From Streptomycetaceae bacterium (lineage in GTDB: Bacteria; Actinomycetota; Actinomycetes; Nanopelagicales; Nanopelagicaceae): a stretch of 64,000 nucleotides of DNA. Position 1 is the stretch's first letter, and every line of letters starts with the position of its first letter. Made by a program: the position numbers and the translations under genes. Below are positions 62,585 to 64,000 of the stretch, piece after piece. The notes below the pieces were generated by a model. It had not been told where the DNA came from. It ran no database searches and worked only from the letters and a program-made list of their open reading frames with translations. The DNA is taken from the NCBI GenBank assembly GCA_007279945.1, contig QYPG01000001.1, positions 31,620 through 95,619 of the forward strand, in the 5' to 3' direction.

Positions 62585-63952
62585 TTATCCGTGTGCGTGT
62601 AAAGGTTTGCCGGCAAGTGCCATGTGCGCTTCGCCCATTGCCTCTGAAAGCGTAGGGTGTGCATGGATGAGAGATGCCACATCATCGGCGCGAGCCTCCC
62701 AGTTAAAGATTAATTCTGCTTCAGCCAATAGTTCGCCAACTCGCGCACCCACCATGTGAACTCCCAAAATTGGGCCATTCTTTTCTGCAATGAGTTTAAT
62801 TGAGCCAGAAGTATTGAGTATTTGAGCTTTTCCATTTCCAGCTAAGTCATAGCTGAGTTCAATAATGTCATGGCCGCGCTTTTTTGCTTCAGCTGTAGTC
62901 AATCCAACCGATGCCACTTCTGGATCTGAGTAAGTGACTCGAGGAATTCCGTCGTAGTTAATGGCACGAGGGTTTAAACCTGCAATCTCTTCTGCAACTA
63001 ACATGCCCTCCGCAAAGCCAACGTGTGCCAGTTGTAGGGTAGGAATTAAGTCACCAACGGCCCAGATTCCTGGAACGTTTGTGCGGCACTTATCGTCAAC
63101 TAATACGTAGCCACGATCCATAGTAACTCCAGCGGCTTCGTAACCAAGGTTGGCAGATACTGGTCCGCGACCTACCGAGACCATCAAGAGATCGGCGGTA
63201 AATTCCTTGCCATCTTCCAAAGTAACCGTTACGCCCTTTTTATTCTTAGTGAGGGATTTGAAAAATACTCCAAGTTCAAATTTGATTCCGCGTTTTCTAA
63301 ATGCACGCTCTAACTGCTTACTAGATGATTCATCTTCTAGAGCAATCAGGCGGGGCAAGCCTTCGATGATTGTTACATCTGAACCAAATGATTTCCAGAC
63401 CGATGCGAATTCACAACCGATAACTCCACCACCCAGAACGATGACGCTCTTCGGAACATAATCCAAACGAGTTCCATGATCTGATGTAATAACTTGAACG
63501 CCATCTATTTCAAGGCCTGGAAGTGTTTTTGCAAATGAACCAGTTGCTAGAACTATATTTTTACCAGTGTATTTCTCACCATTAACTTCTATTGTATTTT
63601 TAGAAGTCAATGTTCCATGCCCCTCAACATATGTGATTGAACGAGACTTCACTAAACCTTGTAGACCTTTATGCAGCCGAGAGACGACGCCATCCTTATA
63701 GGAATTTACGCCTGCCATATCGATTCCATCAAAACTTGATTTGACTCCAAAGCGAGCGCCTTCGCGCGCGCCATCTGCTATCTCCGCACTGTGCAGTAGT
63801 GCTTTAGTTGGGATACAGCCACGGTGCAGGCATGTGCCACCGACTTTGTCGGCCTCGATGAGAGCGACAGATAGTCCGAGCTGGGCACTTCGAAGGGCGC
63901 AGGCGTAACCGCCGCTACCGCCACCTAAAATGACAACATCGAACTCTGGCAC
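62585..63952 (-). CDS. lpd: Dihydrolipoyl dehydrogenase
   Basis: The FAD-dependent E3 subunit that reoxidises the lipoyl groups of the E2 encoded downstream. FAD motif [10 protein letters not shown] (10-19), redox disulfide Cys41/Cys46 in [18 protein letters not shown] motif [15 protein letters not shown] and the C-terminal His-Glu pair in [13 protein letters not shown]. The 455-residue length is normal. It starts at GTG 63952 with a good Shine-Dalgarno (AAGGGAGGT) upstream, leading the lpd-sucB-TIGR01777 operon. Confidence 0.97.
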   Translation of the reverse strand: MPEFDVVILGGGSGGYACALRSAQLGLSVALIEADKVGGTCLHRGCIPTKALLHSAEIADGAREGARFGVKSSFDGIDMAGVNSYKDGVVSRLHKGLQGLVKSRSITYVEGHGTLTSKNTIEVNGEKYTGKNIVLATGSFAKTLPGLEIDGVQVITSDHGTRLDYVPKSVIVLGGGVIGCEFASVWKSFGSDVTIIEGLPRLIALEDESSSKQLERAFRKRGIKFELGVFFKSLTKNKKGVTVTLEDGKEFTADLLMVSVGRGPVSANLGYEAAGVTMDRGYVLVDDKCRTNVPGIWAVGDLIPTLQLAHVGFAEGMLVAEEIAGLNPRAINYDGIPRVTYSDPEVASVGLTTAEAKKRGHDIIELSYDLAGNGKAQILNTSGSIKLIAEKNGPILGVHMVGARVGELLAEAELIFNWEARADDVASLIHAHPTLSEAMGEAHMALAGKPLHAHG

Positions 63953-64000
63953 GTGTGAAACCTCCCTTAGGACAGGGCTCTATCTTGCCGTACTGAGTGC

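Overview
The window looks like chromosome of a streamlined freshwater actinobacterium, most probably of the acI lineage (Nanopelagicales, 'Candidatus Planktophila' and relatives). This is inferred from three things. Several gene blocks follow the order known from Mycobacterium and Streptomyces (ffh-rpsP-KH-rimM-trmD; miaB-miaA-dapF-hflX; DUF4193-DUF3093-dut-DUF3159-ceoC-ceoB-RNA methyltransferase; RNase D-DUF3000; ripC-pimB'-fadD-SRPBCC-glk; glnA-RDD-DUF4191-lipA-lipB-TIGR01777-sucB). The base composition is low for an Actinobacterium (mid to high 40s percent GC, judged by eye). Packing is extreme: no gene-free stretch exceeds about 160 bases apart from one divergent promoter region of 185 bases. 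No tRNA, rRNA, insertion sequence, prophage or CRISPR array was seen.

Layout: 1-3485 SRP and translation genes (ffh is cut by the left edge). 3524-10406 fatty-acid desaturase, then a probable amine-utilisation island (class I glutamine amidotransferase, aldehyde dehydrogenase, glutamine-synthetase-like ligase, permease, divergent class II glutamine amidotransferase). 10428-15013 miaB, miaA, dapF, hflX. 15137-20113 actinobacterial conserved proteins, dut, two TrkA-type proteins and an RNA methyltransferase. 20144-27967 aconitase, dxs and the fadBA beta-oxidation pair. 28039-32188 FTR1 iron permease, RNase D, DUF3000, a drug/metabolite transporter and a RibD-like reductase. 32269-41405 envelope and sugar block (RipC-like NlpC/P60 hydrolase, PimB'-like mannosyltransferase, a minimal two-component system, FadD, glucokinase, acyltransferase, Cas4-like nuclease). 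41421-45812 LysE, uracil permease, PadR regulator and inositol-phosphate synthase. 45973-49904 small LuxR regulator, enoyl-CoA hydratase/SDR, CopC, cytosine/purine permease. 49882-63952 short NhaA, glnA, lipoate genes, MmpL, two oxidoreductases and the E2/E3 subunits of a 2-oxoacid dehydrogenase.

The genes fit an aerobic heterotroph that scavenges amines, amino acids, nucleobases and fatty acids, burns them through beta-oxidation and the TCA cycle, and builds an actinobacterial envelope (inositol phosphate, PimB'-type mannosyl transfer, RipC-type hydrolase). lipA and lipB sit close to the lipoylated E2 they serve.

Two window-wide patterns stand out. First, 21 gene starts carry a TANNNT hexamer exactly 6 or 7 bases before the start codon, the layout expected of leaderless transcripts. 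Second, 11 of 12 convergent gene pairs overlap at their 3' ends, six of them by a single 4-base YTAR that serves as stop codon on both strands. Other points of interest are a mannosyltransferase with no ATG/GTG/TTG start, an NhaA lacking exactly the first 70 E. coli positions, a Cas4-like lone nuclease, and paired operator-like repeats beside a very small LuxR protein.
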